This document shows, piece by piece, positions 7,599-16,743 of a DNA stretch of 37,904 bases. A program made the position numbers and the translations under genes. The notes beneath the pieces are model-generated. The model saw only the letters and a list, made by a program, of their open reading frames with translations. It was not told the DNA's origin and did not search any database. How positions within the stretch are numbered: position 1 is the stretch's first letter; each line of letters begins with the position of its first letter. The stretch spans positions 1-37,904 of the forward strand of contig CAMZAM010000019.1 of NCBI GenBank assembly GCA_947304185.1, written 5' to 3'. Origin of the DNA: an uncultured Bacteroidales bacterium. GTDB taxonomy: Bacteria > Bacteroidota > Bacteroidia > Bacteroidales > F082.

Positions 7599-10099
7599 AA
7601 TACTCCGTTATTTTTAATATTTTCTTCTAAATCCAAATCTTTAAGGAACTGTTCGAGGGCAAACTCTGTCGCCACTTTCACTTCGCGTTGTTTACTGCCT
7701 GCGAATGGTCCGACTATGCCAGCTTTCTCAAGTTGGTCGATGATACGTCCTGCGCGGTTGTAGCCGAGCTTCAGCTTACGCTGCAGCATCGACGTCGAGC
7801 CCTGTTGTGTCTGTACCACGATGCGTGCGGCTTCTTCGAAGAGAGGGTCGCGTTCGTTCGGGTCCATGGCATCTTTCGGGCCTCCGTCGTCCTGCTCGTC
7901 TGGGCAGTCGGGGAGGAGGTAGGCGTCTTCGTAGCCGCGTTGTGACCCTATGTAGTCGCATATCGCTTCGACCTCAGGCGTGTCGATGAACGGACATTGC
8001 AGACGCACCAGGTCTTGTCCTGTCGACATCAGCATATCGCCGCGTCCGACGAGCTGGTCGGCTCCTGAGCCATCGAGGATAGTCATGGAGTCAACGCGGG
8101 AGATGACGCGGAATGCTATACGTGCCGGGAAGTTAGCCTTGATGGTACCTGTGATAATCTTAACCGACGGACGTTGTGTAGCGATGATGAGGTGGATGCC
8201 GATGGCACGTGCGAGCTGAGCCAGACGTGCGATAGGACCTTCGACCTCACGGCCTGCTGTCATGATAAGGTCGGCGAACTCATCGACGACGAGTACGATA
8301 TACGGCAGGAAACGGTGCCCGTCGTTAGGGTTCAGCCTGCGACTGGTAAATTTCTCGTTGTATTCCTTTATGTTACGCACTCCGGCGTCTTTCATCAACT
8401 CATAACGGTTGTCCATCTCGATGCACAACGAGTTGAGCGTGCGGACGACTTTTCTTACATCGGTGATGATGGCATCATCAGAATCAGGAAGCTTAGCGAG
8501 ATAATGACGCTCGATCTTCCTGAACAAGCTTAACTCGACCTTCTTCGGGTCGACGAGGATGAACTTAAGTTCGGCCGGATGCTTGCTATAAAGCAACGAC
8601 GCTATAATGGCGTTGAGTCCCACTGATTTACCTTGTCCGGTGGCACCAGCCATCAGGATGTGAGGCATCTTAGCGAGGTCAGCGACATAGCTTTCATTTT
8701 GAATGGTTTTACCTATACCAAACGGTAATGCGAAACCACAATGCTGGAACTTCTCCGAGCCGATGATGGTGCGCATGGAGACAATCTGCGGTTTCTTGTT
8801 TGGTACTTCAATACCTACGGTGCCTTTGCCCGGGATAGGGGCGATGATACGGATTCCTAAAGCAGACAGACTAAGCGCGATGTCGTCCTGCAAGCCTCTG
8901 ATCTTTGAGATACGGACGCCGGCGGCAGGGACGATCTCATACAATGTCACGGTAGGACCGATGGTGGCCTTAATCTTGTCGATCTCAATGGAATAGTTGG
9001 CCAAAGTATCAACGATACGTTTCTTGTTGGCTTCCAACTCCTCACGGTCGACCATCGACGACTCGTCACCATAGTCTTTCAATAAATCGAGAGGCGGCAA
9101 CTTGAAGTCGGAGAGCTCAAGTTTCGGGTCAAAGACAGTGTCCAAGCCGAAGTGCTCGCCAATCTCCTTTGCCTGTTTCTCCTCAATCTGTTCCTCGACC
9201 TCCATCTCCACATCGTCGGATTTATCAGTCTTTTCGACAGGTTTATCTATTGTCACGTCTTCAAAGCCGTCGTCTTCATTTTCTTCAACAGAAGGCTTGT
9301 GGATAACAGTGATTTCGACATCTTCTTCATCTTCTTCATCATTTTCGTCCTCGTCCCCGTCTTTATCCTCATCCCCATTATTATCTTCATCATCAGTTAA
9401 ATCGACGACGACAGGCGGAGCATCAACGATAGGTTCCTCAATGGTAGGCTCATCGGTGCCAATGCCGTCTTTTTTCTTAAGGAAATCAAATTTGATATCG
9501 AAAGTGAAGATGACGTAAATCAAAGCGGTGAAAATCAGGAGCAGTATCACACCGGCAAACCCGATGTAATGCATCAGGAATGTGTAACATTTGTGACCCA
9601 CCACGCCAAAGTAAATGTCGACGGAAGTTATTGATGTTAAAGGAGTAACATTGTTGATTATCAATGCTAAAAACAATGGCAGCCAAACCAGGAAAATGAG
9701 TGCGTATTTCCATAGCAGCCAAGCTCTTATGAAGATTTTTTTCCAGATGAGACTTGTGCCGAGCAGTCCGATGAGGAAGATGATGTAGGCTGTGCCGATA
9801 CCGAACATATCTTTACTCATAAACTGACCTAAGCTGTTGAGCCAGCGTCCTTTAGGCGATATGCCAAAATAAGGGTTGGCGAAAGCTATGAGCAGAAAGA
9901 TAGCGATGATAAGGAAGAAAATACCGAAGCAAATCCTGACTCTTCCGTCGGATTCCTTGCGGCGTTTAGCGACCTTGTTTTCAGGCTTTTTCGGGCTCTT
10001 GGGCTTCTTTACCTTGTCGCTTTTCAAAACTTTTGGCTCCTCTTTCGGCTTGTTTTGAACTGGAGCCGGCACTCGTAGTTTATTTTTGTTTTCTGTCAT
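7595..10099 (-). CDS. ftsK: FtsK/SpoIIIE DNA translocase
   Basis: FtsK is the septal double-stranded DNA pump that clears and helps resolve chromosome ends at division. The 834-residue protein has a very basic N-terminus (1-50), about four membrane segments (55-75, 100-118, 128-150, 175-200), a strongly acidic linker (about 220-310, dominated by Asp/Glu), the alpha/beta motor with Walker A GATGQGKS at 485-492 and Walker B LVVDEFAD near 615, and a C-terminal gamma winged-helix domain (SMLQRKLKLGYNRAGRIIDQLE) that reads polar DNA motifs. All parts are intact. The start ATG is 5 bases after the lepB stop, and the stop overlaps lolA. Confidence 0.95.
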   Translation of the reverse strand: MTENKNKLRVPAPVQNKPKEEPKVLKSDKVKKPKSPKKPENKVAKRRKESDGRVRICFGIFFLIIAIFLLIAFANPYFGISPKGRWLNSLGQFMSKDMFGIGTAYIIFLIGLLGTSLIWKKIFIRAWLLWKYALIFLVWLPLFLALIINNVTPLTSITSVDIYFGVVGHKCYTFLMHYIGFAGVILLLIFTALIYVIFTFDIKFDFLKKKDGIGTDEPTIEEPIVDAPPVVVDLTDDEDNNGDEDKDGDEDENDEEDEEDVEITVIHKPSVEENEDDGFEDVTIDKPVEKTDKSDDVEMEVEEQIEEKQAKEIGEHFGLDTVFDPKLELSDFKLPPLDLLKDYGDESSMVDREELEANKKRIVDTLANYSIEIDKIKATIGPTVTLYEIVPAAGVRISKIRGLQDDIALSLSALGIRIIAPIPGKGTVGIEVPNKKPQIVSMRTIIGSEKFQHCGFALPFGIGKTIQNESYVADLAKMPHILMAGATGQGKSVGLNAIIASLLYSKHPAELKFILVDPKKVELSLFRKIERHYLAKLPDSDDAIITDVRKVVRTLNSLCIEMDNRYELMKDAGVRNIKEYNEKFTSRRLNPNDGHRFLPYIVLVVDEFADLIMTAGREVEGPIARLAQLARAIGIHLIIATQRPSVKIITGTIKANFPARIAFRVISRVDSMTILDGSGADQLVGRGDMLMSTGQDLVRLQCPFIDTPEVEAICDYIGSQRGYEDAYLLPDCPDEQDDGGPKDAMDPNERDPLFEEAARIVVQTQQGSTSMLQRKLKLGYNRAGRIIDQLEKAGIVGPFAGSKQREVKVATEFALEQFLKDLDLEENIKNNGVL

Positions 10100-10104
10100 A
10101 AACC

Positions 10105-11625
10105 TTATTTAGGAAATTTGAAAAATCTGTTCCAACGGATCTTACCGTATGCCTTGTCTTTCGAGAACCAGACAAATAAAGGCTTTCCGACGATGTGGTC
10201 GACTGGCACGTAACCCCAGAAGCGCGAATCCTGTGAGTTGTGACGGTTGTCGCCCATCATCCAATAATAATCCATTCCGAAGGTATATTCGTCTGTTTCT
10301 TTTCCGTTGATAAATATCTTGTTGTCGTTGATTTCCAATGTGTTATGTTCGTATGCCGTGATGCATCTTGTATAAAGCGCGATGTTCTCGGGGTTGATCT
10401 TCACCGTCATATCTTGTTGTGGGATTACGATAGGACCAAAGTTGTCGACGTTCCATTTGAAATGAACGGTGTCGTTAGGGAATATCTCCTGTGAAGCCTC
10501 AGCGTTAGCAGGCGTTATGATACGATGCACCTCGGTGACGAACGGCTGTTTGCCGAACTCCTCGGCAGTGGTTGCATTCATGTTTAGGATGAACTCGTTG
10601 GCAACAGCAGTTCTATAGCCTTCGCTGATGCCAAACTTTTCTAACACTCTGGGGTTCAGACTGTTACCGTTTATCGTGACGTGGTAATTATGCTGCATGT
10701 AAGGTGGCTGATAGCCCATCTCGCCGTTGATATATACAACGCCGTCGATAATCTGAAGAGTGTCGCCAGGCATAGCGATGAGACGTTTTACATAGTTCTC
10801 GCGCTTGTCGACCGGACGTGTTATGATTCTTCCGAAATTATTCCTGTCGTTGTTGACACGTTCTCTTCCGTATTGTCTAACTAACTGATAATAAGTGACA
10901 TTGCTTTGGAATACCTCACTCAGGGTGTCGCCGGCAGGGAAGTTAAACACTATCGGGTCGTTGCGTTTGATGCTGGTGAATCCAGGCAGGCGCCAGTATC
11001 CGATCTGTGGCCATTCGATGTACGACTTAGTATATTTTGTCCACGGAAGTGTGTGATGCACAAACGGGAATGTTATCGGAGTGTTGGGGAAGCGTGGTCC
11101 GTAGCCTATTTTGCTCACGAGGAGGTAGTCGCCGGTCATGAGCGTGCCTTCCATACTTGACGACGGGATGGTGTACATCTCGAACATGAAGGTACGGATA
11201 ATAAGAGCTGCAAATACAGCCCAGAGTATCGAGTCGAGCCAGTCGCGTACCCAGCCTTTAGGCGGACGAACAGTGGTTCTCGGGTCGTGATATTTAACAT
11301 CTTTTCGGCTTAAGATAGGGAAGTAGATGTAGGGGAAGAATCCTGCTGCCAGAATCTCGCCGAAGCTGAAGCGGTTGTAGCATTTCGCCAGCTCGATGAA
11401 CATCAAGAATGCCATGAAGGTGTTGATGTAAGGGAAGATGATGAGGAGATAGCACCACCATTTGTTCCAGCCTATTATCTTCGACAGGATGTAAAGGTTA
11501 TAATAAGGGATGAAGGCATCGGAACGTTTGTAGCCGGCGCCGACATAAAACTTGCAACAGAATGCCGCACATAACGAAAAAAACAGCGGCAGAATCAATA
11601 TTGTTATTAACATTTCCATATTCAT
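10105..11625 (-). CDS. lepB: Signal peptidase I, with N-terminal membrane extension
   Basis: LepB cleaves signal peptides on the outer face of the inner membrane using a Ser/Lys dyad. In this 506-residue protein the nucleophile is S157 in PSSSMEGTL, the general base K280 in YVKRLIAMPGD, and the conserved box GDNRHNSQDSRFWG lies near the C-terminus. An extension of about 130 residues with several hydrophobic segments precedes the catalytic membrane anchor, as in many Bacteroidota LepB proteins, and an insertion of roughly 100 residues follows K280 before GDNR. The ATG overlaps the dapB stop by 4 bases. It would process the PorT, LolA, S41 and C10 protease precursors encoded nearby. Confidence 0.93.
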   Translation of the reverse strand: MNMEMLITILILPLFFSLCAAFCCKFYVGAGYKRSDAFIPYYNLYILSKIIGWNKWWCYLLIIFPYINTFMAFLMFIELAKCYNRFSFGEILAAGFFPYIYFPILSRKDVKYHDPRTTVRPPKGWVRDWLDSILWAVFAALIIRTFMFEMYTIPSSSMEGTLMTGDYLLVSKIGYGPRFPNTPITFPFVHHTLPWTKYTKSYIEWPQIGYWRLPGFTSIKRNDPIVFNFPAGDTLSEVFQSNVTYYQLVRQYGRERVNNDRNNFGRIITRPVDKRENYVKRLIAMPGDTLQIIDGVVYINGEMGYQPPYMQHNYHVTINGNSLNPRVLEKFGISEGYRTAVANEFILNMNATTAEEFGKQPFVTEVHRIITPANAEASQEIFPNDTVHFKWNVDNFGPIVIPQQDMTVKINPENIALYTRCITAYEHNTLEINDNKIFINGKETDEYTFGMDYYWMMGDNRHNSQDSRFWGYVPVDHIVGKPLFVWFSKDKAYGKIRWNRFFKFPK

Positions 11626-12341
11626 TTGATTAGATCTTCCATTGTAAAAACACCTTTTTTACCTTGTATGAACTCAGCGGCGATGACAGCTCCGGTGGCG
11701 AATCCTTTACGGCTGAAAGCCTCGTGCCGTAAGGTTATCTCGTCGCATTCCGACAGCGCCTTAATCTCATGGATACCAAACACTTCACCTTCTCTTATGG
11801 CGTTGATTCTCAGCATCTTATCATCATTCTCCTGCATGTCATCGTCAAGTTCCCAGTATTCGTAGTTGTCGTTGTTTTCGATGATGTCTTCAGCGAGCTT
11901 CACGGCTGTACCGCTTGGCTTGTCGAGTTTGTGGATATGATGCGTCTCCGTGATATCCAGCTGATAGTTGTATTTTTTCGCGAATTTTGCCATCTCCTTA
12001 TTTAGGTTCATAACAAAATTCATGCCAAGACTGAAATTCGGCGCATAAAAAATCGTATGTCCTTCGTTTTTGCAGCGGTTTTTGATGTCGTCGAGATGTG
12101 CGTACCATCCAGTGGTGCCTATCACTATCGGGATGTCGAGTTCGAAACACTTCTCGATGTTGGCAATGGCTGTGTCGGGTGTGCTGAACTCGATGACCAC
12201 GTCGCAGTCGGCGATGTCATCGATGTTGCAATACCAATCTTGCTCAGTATCAATACGATACGCCACCTCATGACCGCGTTGTAGGGCTATCTGCTCCACT
12301 TCGTGACCCATCTTACCGTAACCAAGAATGACGATTTTCAT
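11622..12341 (-). CDS. dapB: 4-hydroxy-tetrahydrodipicolinate reductase
   Basis: DapB makes tetrahydrodipicolinate with NAD(P)H in the lysine and diaminopimelate pathway, supplying peptidoglycan precursors. The 239-residue protein shows the Rossmann start ILGYGKMGHEVE, the GTTGW motif near residue 95, and the substrate and catalytic motif ETHHIHKLDKPSGTA near residues 150-165, which holds the conserved His and Lys. Length is slightly short compared with the 270 residues of E. coli but usual for Bacteroidota. It starts 1 base after the DUF5683 stop and overlaps lepB by 4 bases. Confidence 0.94.
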   Translation of the reverse strand: MKIVILGYGKMGHEVEQIALQRGHEVAYRIDTEQDWYCNIDDIADCDVVIEFSTPDTAIANIEKCFELDIPIVIGTTGWYAHLDDIKNRCKNEGHTIFYAPNFSLGMNFVMNLNKEMAKFAKKYNYQLDITETHHIHKLDKPSGTAVKLAEDIIENNDNYEYWELDDDMQENDDKMLRINAIREGEVFGIHEIKALSECDEITLRHEAFSRKGFATGAVIAAEFIQGKKGVFTMEDLIK

Positions 12342-12342
12342 G

Positions 12343-12933
12343 TTAAAAATTCAGTTTTAGTGATAATCCTATATTGTTTCCGTATCCTAAAGCGGGGTCA
12401 AACTCCACTTTATTGAATTGAGGCTCAACGTGTAACGTCAAGTCGTCGTTGATATCGTAGTAGAAGAAATGCGCGTCGACGTTGGCATCGATGATCTGTA
12501 TGATATACCATGCCGCTGTGAGGATCCAGCTAAGCTCCATGTTGCTGCGATAGTAATCACGCAAGGTGATGAGGTTGTCCTCGGTGTATTTTGCCGACTC
12601 TTCTATCGCCTGCTCGCTAACGTTGGTTTTAATTCCCATCTTGTAGTCGTAAGCGTCACGATATAGATGATAGTCGTTGCCGTTGGTGATGGCGAAATAT
12701 GTCGTCACGCCAAAGCCTGCGTAAACTATCGGCATCTTCCAGTATTTGCGGTTGTAAGCCTGTCCTGCACTCGGTATCAGCGCTAGGAGGGTGGCTGTCT
12801 TCGGACTGTGCTGCCGATTTTTCACTGTCACCGTCTCAATAGGCGCGTCCTGCCTCAAGATTAGCGTATCTTGAGCTTTCAGGCCTGGGATGGTGAGAGT
12901 GAATAATATCAGTATCAATCCTAACCGTTTCAT
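12343..12933 (-). CDS. DUF5683 family protein
   Basis: A 196-residue exported or membrane protein of unknown function. It has a signal peptide ending near LKAQ, then the recognisable DUF5683 core SPKTATLLALIPSAGQAYNRKYWKMPIVYAGFG with a hydrophobic helix, and a C-terminal beta-rich part ending in an aromatic residue (GLSLKLNF), which suggests an outer-membrane strand. I chose ATG at 12933, 2 bases after the parB stop; a TTG at 12939 would add two residues. In Bacteroidota this gene is regularly found between parB and dapB, as here, so a link to envelope or division is plausible but unproven. Confidence 0.8.
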   Translation of the reverse strand: MKRLGLILILFTLTIPGLKAQDTLILRQDAPIETVTVKNRQHSPKTATLLALIPSAGQAYNRKYWKMPIVYAGFGVTTYFAITNGNDYHLYRDAYDYKMGIKTNVSEQAIEESAKYTEDNLITLRDYYRSNMELSWILTAAWYIIQIIDANVDAHFFYYDINDDLTLHVEPQFNKVEFDPALGYGNNIGLSLKLNF

Positions 12934-12935
12934 TA

Positions 12936-13820
12936 TCAATTGCCTTTGTTGATGAAGTCGAGCAGACGCTCAAACTCTTCGTCGTTTTTGAAGTTTATCG
13001 TCAGAGAGCCTTTACCTTTGCTGTCGCGACTGACTTTCACGCCCATGTTGAGAGCTTTCGACAGCGCGTCGGCCTGCACTTTATAGCTTTCTGGCACAAT
13101 GGCTTTCTGTTTCTTGGCTGGTGTTTTCTCGCGAGCCAGCATCTCCACCTGACGCACGCTGAGGTCTTCGTCGATAATACGTTTCAAGATGATGAGCTGT
13201 TTCGACTTATCGCTGATGTTAACCAAGGCTCTTGCGTGACCCATGGTGATGTATCCGTCGCGAATGGCGATTTGAATCTCTGCCGGTAACTTTAATAGTC
13301 TCAGGAAGTTAGCCACTGTTGAGCGGTCTTTTCCTACCTTCTCGCTGAGTTTGTCTTGCGTTAACTTGCATTCTTCGAGCAGTCGCTGATAGGAGATAGC
13401 CACCTCGATAGCGTTGAGGTTCTCACGGTGTATGTTCTCGATAAGTGCCATCTCCAGCATCTGCTCGTCGTTAGCCACGCGGATGAATACCGGAATGGTC
13501 TTGAGACCTGCCATCTTTGATGCGCGCAGACGGCGTTCGCCTGAGATGAGTTGGTATTTGTCGTAACCCATCTTACGCACCGTCACTGGCTGTATAACTC
13601 CTTGATTCTTAATTGATTCCGTCAGCTCGTTGAGCGCGGTCTCGTCGAAGTCGGTACGTGGCTGAAACGGGTTTGTCTCTATCTTGTCGATCTCAATCTG
13701 AGCTATGGCGCCTGCCACGTAGTTACCCGAGATATCGGCCGACGTGATGTCGGTCTCTGGGCTTTGCAGTATGGCGTCAAGGCCGCGACCGAGGCCTCTA
13801 TGCTTGTTCTGTGTCGTCAT
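12936..13820 (-). CDS. parB: ParB, chromosome partitioning CTPase/DNA-binding protein
   Basis: ParB binds parS sites near the origin, spreads as a CTP-dependent clamp and works with ParA. The 294-residue protein has the ParA-interacting N-terminal motif HRGLGRGLDAIL, the CTP-binding domain with NPFQPRTDF and ISGERRLRASK (about 55-125), the helix-turn-helix domain (LTQDKLSEKVGKDRSTVANFLRL, about 150-180), and a C-terminal dimer domain. The ATG lies within the last 23 bases of parA, so the two overlap. Chromosomal rather than plasmid ParB is indicated by the housekeeping neighbours. Confidence 0.95.
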   Translation of the reverse strand: MTTQNKHRGLGRGLDAILQSPETDITSADISGNYVAGAIAQIEIDKIETNPFQPRTDFDETALNELTESIKNQGVIQPVTVRKMGYDKYQLISGERRLRASKMAGLKTIPVFIRVANDEQMLEMALIENIHRENLNAIEVAISYQRLLEECKLTQDKLSEKVGKDRSTVANFLRLLKLPAEIQIAIRDGYITMGHARALVNISDKSKQLIILKRIIDEDLSVRQVEMLAREKTPAKKQKAIVPESYKVQADALSKALNMGVKVSRDSKGKGSLTINFKNDEEFERLLDFINKGN

Positions 13821-14589
13821 TTTCTAAGTCGTTACGTTGTAAAATCTCTCTTGCGAGGTTGAGATAGTTGATGGCTCCCGTGCTTGCCGCGTCGTGCATG
13901 ATGATGGTGTGGCCATAGCTCGGAGCCTCGCTGAGACGTGTGTTCACGTTGATGATGGTGTCGAATACCATAGTCTGGAAGTGTGTCTTCACTTCATCGA
14001 CCACCTGTTTTGAGATACGTGTGCGGCTGTCGAACATCGTCAGCAGTATGCCTTCGATGTCGAGATCTGGGTTGAAGCGCGACTGCACTATCTTGATGGT
14101 GTTGAGCAGTTTGCCGAGGCCTTCGAGGGCGAAGTATTGGCATTGCACTGGTATTATCACTGAGTCGGCGGCTGTCAGTGAGTTCACGGTGATGAGACCC
14201 AGCGATGGAGAGCAGTCGATGATGATGAAGTCGTATTCATCTTTGATTGGCGCGAGGCATTTTCGCATCATCTGTTCGCGTTGCGGCACGTTGATGATCT
14301 CAATCTCCGCTCCCACGAGGTCGATATGTGCCGGCAGAAGGTACATGTTGGGTGTCTCCGTCTCCTTGATGATGGTGCGCGGGTCGATGTTGTCGATGAT
14401 GCATTCGTAGATGCTTGCATCTATTGACTTCGGGTCAAAGCCCACGCCTGAGGTGGAGTTAGCCTGTGGATCCGCATCGATTAGTAACGTTTTGTGTTCC
14501 AACACCGCCAGGCTCGCTGCGAGGTTAATCGCGGTGGTTGTCTTGCCTACACCGCCCTTCTGATTTGCTATCGCGATAATCTTTCCCAT
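13798..14589 (-). CDS. parA: ParA/Soj chromosome partitioning ATPase
   Basis: A 263-residue Walker-type ATPase that forms DNA-bound gradients to move ParB-parS complexes. It begins MGKIIAIANQKGGVGKTT, the deviant Walker A with signature lysine K11 and catalytic K16, and has the Walker A' region DADPQANST and Walker B IIIDCSPSLGLIT. Length fits chromosomal Soj proteins, which lack the extra N-terminal DNA-binding domain of plasmid ParA type Ia. It is the first gene of the eight-gene run down to the glycosyltransferase, preceded by a -7 box at 14619-14626. Confidence 0.95.
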   Translation of the reverse strand: MGKIIAIANQKGGVGKTTTAINLAASLAVLEHKTLLIDADPQANSTSGVGFDPKSIDASIYECIIDNIDPRTIIKETETPNMYLLPAHIDLVGAEIEIINVPQREQMMRKCLAPIKDEYDFIIIDCSPSLGLITVNSLTAADSVIIPVQCQYFALEGLGKLLNTIKIVQSRFNPDLDIEGILLTMFDSRTRISKQVVDEVKTHFQTMVFDTIINVNTRLSEAPSYGHTIIMHDAASTGAINYLNLAREILQRNDLENDDTEQA

Positions 14590-14618
14590 TGCTAAAATTA
14601 TGTATTAATTCAAACGTA

Positions 14619-14626
14619 CAAAGATA
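14619..14626 (-). promoter_or_regulatory. -7 promoter box for the parA operon
   Basis: The minus strand reads TATCTTTG, a perfect TAnnTTTG match, 29 bases before the parA ATG. No convincing -33 TTTG is seen upstream; the region is very AT-rich. Confidence 0.55.
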
Positions 14627-14676
14627 CGAAAAATTATTGAAATCTTTATATTATTTTTAAATAAATTATAAACAAT

Positions 14677-14715
14677 AAAAAAATCCCGATAACCTCAACA
14701 TTATCGGGACTTTTT
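14677..14715 (-). terminator. Rho-independent terminator of the DUF3276 gene
   Basis: A perfect 9-base stem TCCCGATAA (14684-14692) with TTATCGGGA (14701-14709) and an 8-base loop is followed on the minus strand by a run of seven T (14677-14683). It lies 26 bases after the 14741 stop and before the parA promoter, so it insulates the two units. A T-run on the other side makes it possibly bidirectional. Confidence 0.85.
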
Positions 14716-14740
14716 AACACTAAACCGTAAACTGTAAACT

Positions 14741-15106
14741 TTATTTCTTCTCCATATCGTTGAACCAATCCTCAACATCGTCTTTCATCTCGGTGTCGTT
14801 CGGCTCATCGTAGCCCTTTGGTTCATCGAAATAACCATCAGGATATTCGCCAGTCTCAATGAAATTAAGGGTTTCCTTCAACGCATTGGCGAACTTGTCG
14901 AAATCTTCCTTGTAAAGGAAAATCTTGTGTTTCTCATAGAAAAAGCGGTTCTGTTCATTGCTGAAACGACGCTTGCTCTCCGTAATGGTGATGTATTTCT
15001 CGTCACCTCTTGTTGCTTTCACATCGAAAAAGTAAGTGCGTTTTCCTGCACGTACCGGTCTCGAAAACAATTCCTCACGATTGTTCATCTTGTCATTTTC
15101 TTCCAT
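14741..15106 (-). CDS. DUF3276 / PUR-alpha-like nucleic-acid-binding protein
   Basis: A 121-residue soluble protein with the single PUR-repeat pattern of the DUF3276 family: FSRPVRAGKRTYFFDVKATRGDEKYITITESKRR followed by an amphipathic helix (YKEDFDKFANALKETLNFI). Bacterial PUR-domain proteins resemble eukaryotic Pur-alpha and bind single-stranded DNA or RNA; the cellular role in Bacteroidota is not established. The C-terminal 35 residues are acidic and probably disordered. The gene stands alone, with a -7 box upstream (15139-15146) and a strong terminator downstream. Confidence 0.85.
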   Translation of the reverse strand: MEENDKMNNREELFSRPVRAGKRTYFFDVKATRGDEKYITITESKRRFSNEQNRFFYEKHKIFLYKEDFDKFANALKETLNFIETGEYPDGYFDEPKGYDEPNDTEMKDDVEDWFNDMEKK

Positions 15107-15138
15107 ACTTATCCTATTTTGATGTTAAAGATTTTTTG

Positions 15139-15146
15139 CAAAGATA
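15139..15146 (-). promoter_or_regulatory. -7 promoter box for the DUF3276 gene
   Basis: The minus strand reads TATCTTTG, matching TAnnTTTG, 32 bases before the ATG at 15106. The -33 box is not clear. Confidence 0.5.
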
Positions 15147-15183
15147 ATTGTTTTTTGAATATAACGATGCGAAATCGAAAAAA

Positions 15184-15861
15184 TTATTTCACTACTTTTT
15201 TAAGAGCTTTCAGCACCAATTTTTCCATGGTATAATAGGTCTCAGGATTTGGATGACAGCCGTCTTCGCTGAGTTTTTTCGGGAAACCGTCGTTTTTGTC
15301 GGCAAATTCCGAATGATAGTCAACGTATTTGATTTTATTCTTCTTGGCGTAATCTTTTAAATCCTTGTTGATTGCCACGATAGTCTCGCCGGCGTTTTTA
15401 ATCTCTTTGCGCCATACGAACTCCGAACATGGTGGAATAGAGCAGATGATAGGTGTGATTTTATGTGCCTTTGCAAGGTCGCACATCGCTGCGATGTTAG
15501 CCACAACCTGATCAGGCTCAACATAATACTCATTGTGGGCCACGTCGTTGGTGCCGGCCATGATGACCACAGCCTTAGGGTGCAGCGCTATGACGTCGGC
15601 GCTGAATCTCACGAGCATCTGTGCTGAGGTCTGTCCGCTGATACCTCTGCAGCAGAAGCTATTATCCTTGAAAAACTCCGGGTGGTAATATGCCCAATAG
15701 TCGGTGATGGAGTTGCCCATGAAGACGACTTTCGGGTAATTCGCACTGTCGATAATAGCTTTGTTGTCGGCCTTATATCTGTTGAAGCCGAACCAGTCTT
15801 GCTGTGCAAAACCGAATAATGACATTGTCATCAATACGGTGATAAATAATAGTTTTTTCAT
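15184..15861 (-). CDS. Secreted SGNH/GDSL-family hydrolase
   Basis: A 225-residue exported esterase or lipase-like enzyme. It has a signal peptide (1-20, ending GFAQ), block I GNSITD with nucleophile S51, block II glycine in CRGISGQT, block III GTND (N105), and block V DGCHPN with D200 and H203 completing the triad. The family includes carbohydrate acetylesterases, lysophospholipases and platelet-activating-factor acetylhydrolase-like enzymes; the substrate cannot be deduced. It starts 24 bases after the exonuclease stop and is probably cotranscribed with it. Confidence 0.88.
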   Translation of the reverse strand: MKKLLFITVLMTMSLFGFAQQDWFGFNRYKADNKAIIDSANYPKVVFMGNSITDYWAYYHPEFFKDNSFCCRGISGQTSAQMLVRFSADVIALHPKAVVIMAGTNDVAHNEYYVEPDQVVANIAAMCDLAKAHKITPIICSIPPCSEFVWRKEIKNAGETIVAINKDLKDYAKKNKIKYVDYHSEFADKNDGFPKKLSEDGCHPNPETYYTMEKLVLKALKKVVK

Positions 15862-15885
15862 ATTTTTAAATTTTAATGTTATATG

Positions 15886-16698
15886 CTAAAAGCTAATGTT
15901 TCTATCAGGATATTTCAATTTTGTGACCACACGTTTTGTGTACTCTGGAAAATCGCTTTTCATAATCCAGTCGTAGTATTGCGGCTCTTTTTTGAACACA
16001 TCTTCAACGCGTTCGTCTTTGTGTTTTCCGAATTTGAAGACGGCCTTGCCCTGCTCGTCGTACACGATCTGACCCATCAGGTCGGCATTTTGATGATGCG
16101 ATGAGAAATGTGCCAATTCACTCATGTCGTTGACGATAGGTTTAGATGTAACTCCTTTAAAATCAGTGTATTCTGTATTCTGATATTTGTCGAGCATAGC
16201 CATCAGCACTTCGTAGGTCGCGAAGGTGTCGGCGTTAGCTGAATGGGCGTTGTCGAGCTCCTTATTCATAAAGAAACGGTAGGCGCCTTTCAGCGTACGT
16301 GGCTCCATCTTCATGAAGATGTTCATCACGTCGATGAGCTGACGGTCTTTAAGGTCGAAGTTGACGCCTGCGCGGATGAACTCCTCGACGAGAAGCGGGA
16401 GGTCGAACTTCAGTATGTTATATCCAGCCAAGTCGCAGTTGCCGAAAAACTTCGAGATTTCGGGTGCGGCCTGTTTGAACGTCTTCTCATGAGCCACGTC
16501 GGCATCACTGATGCCATGGATGGCCGTCGTTTCGGGTGGGATAGGGATGCCCGGGTTGATACGCCATGTGCGCTGTTCCTCCTCGCCATTCACATTGATT
16601 CTCAATACACTAACTTCCACGATACGGTCATGAGTGATGTTCAGCCCTGTCGTTTCCAAATCAAAAAACGCTATCGGTCGCTTAAGATTCAATTTCAT
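15886..16698 (-). CDS. DEDDh 3'-5' exonuclease (DnaQ/ExoX-like)
   Basis: A 270-residue nuclease of the DnaQ superfamily with all metal ligands: ExoI motif FFDLETTGL (D13, E15), ExoII YNILKFDLP (D99), and ExoIII HSANADTFA (H152, D157). After the catalytic domain a C-terminal module (about 215-262) with VFKFGKHKDERVEDV and YYDWIMKSDFP resembles the small domain found at the end of exodeoxyribonuclease X-like and DUF3820 proteins. It could proofread for a polymerase or degrade DNA ends in repair. It is divergent from the S41 protease gene and leads the SGNH hydrolase gene. Confidence 0.88.
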   Translation of the reverse strand: MKLNLKRPIAFFDLETTGLNITHDRIVEVSVLRINVNGEEEQRTWRINPGIPIPPETTAIHGISDADVAHEKTFKQAAPEISKFFGNCDLAGYNILKFDLPLLVEEFIRAGVNFDLKDRQLIDVMNIFMKMEPRTLKGAYRFFMNKELDNAHSANADTFATYEVLMAMLDKYQNTEYTDFKGVTSKPIVNDMSELAHFSSHHQNADLMGQIVYDEQGKAVFKFGKHKDERVEDVFKKEPQYYDWIMKSDFPEYTKRVVTKLKYPDRNISF

Positions 16699-16743
16699 TT
16701 TTTCTAATAGAATTTTGAAAGTGTAAAATTACAAAATTTTTAT

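Noticed and set aside
9102..9518. Open frame on the plus strand giving a very Ser-rich protein
   Set aside because: It is the antisense reading of the Asp/Glu-rich linker of FtsK; Asp/Glu codons read in reverse as Ser-rich or hydrophobic runs.
12936..14589. Plasmid-type ParAB
   Set aside because: Short Soj-type ParA, ParB with the GLGRGLDA motif, and dapB, lepB and ftsK neighbours indicate the chromosomal system.
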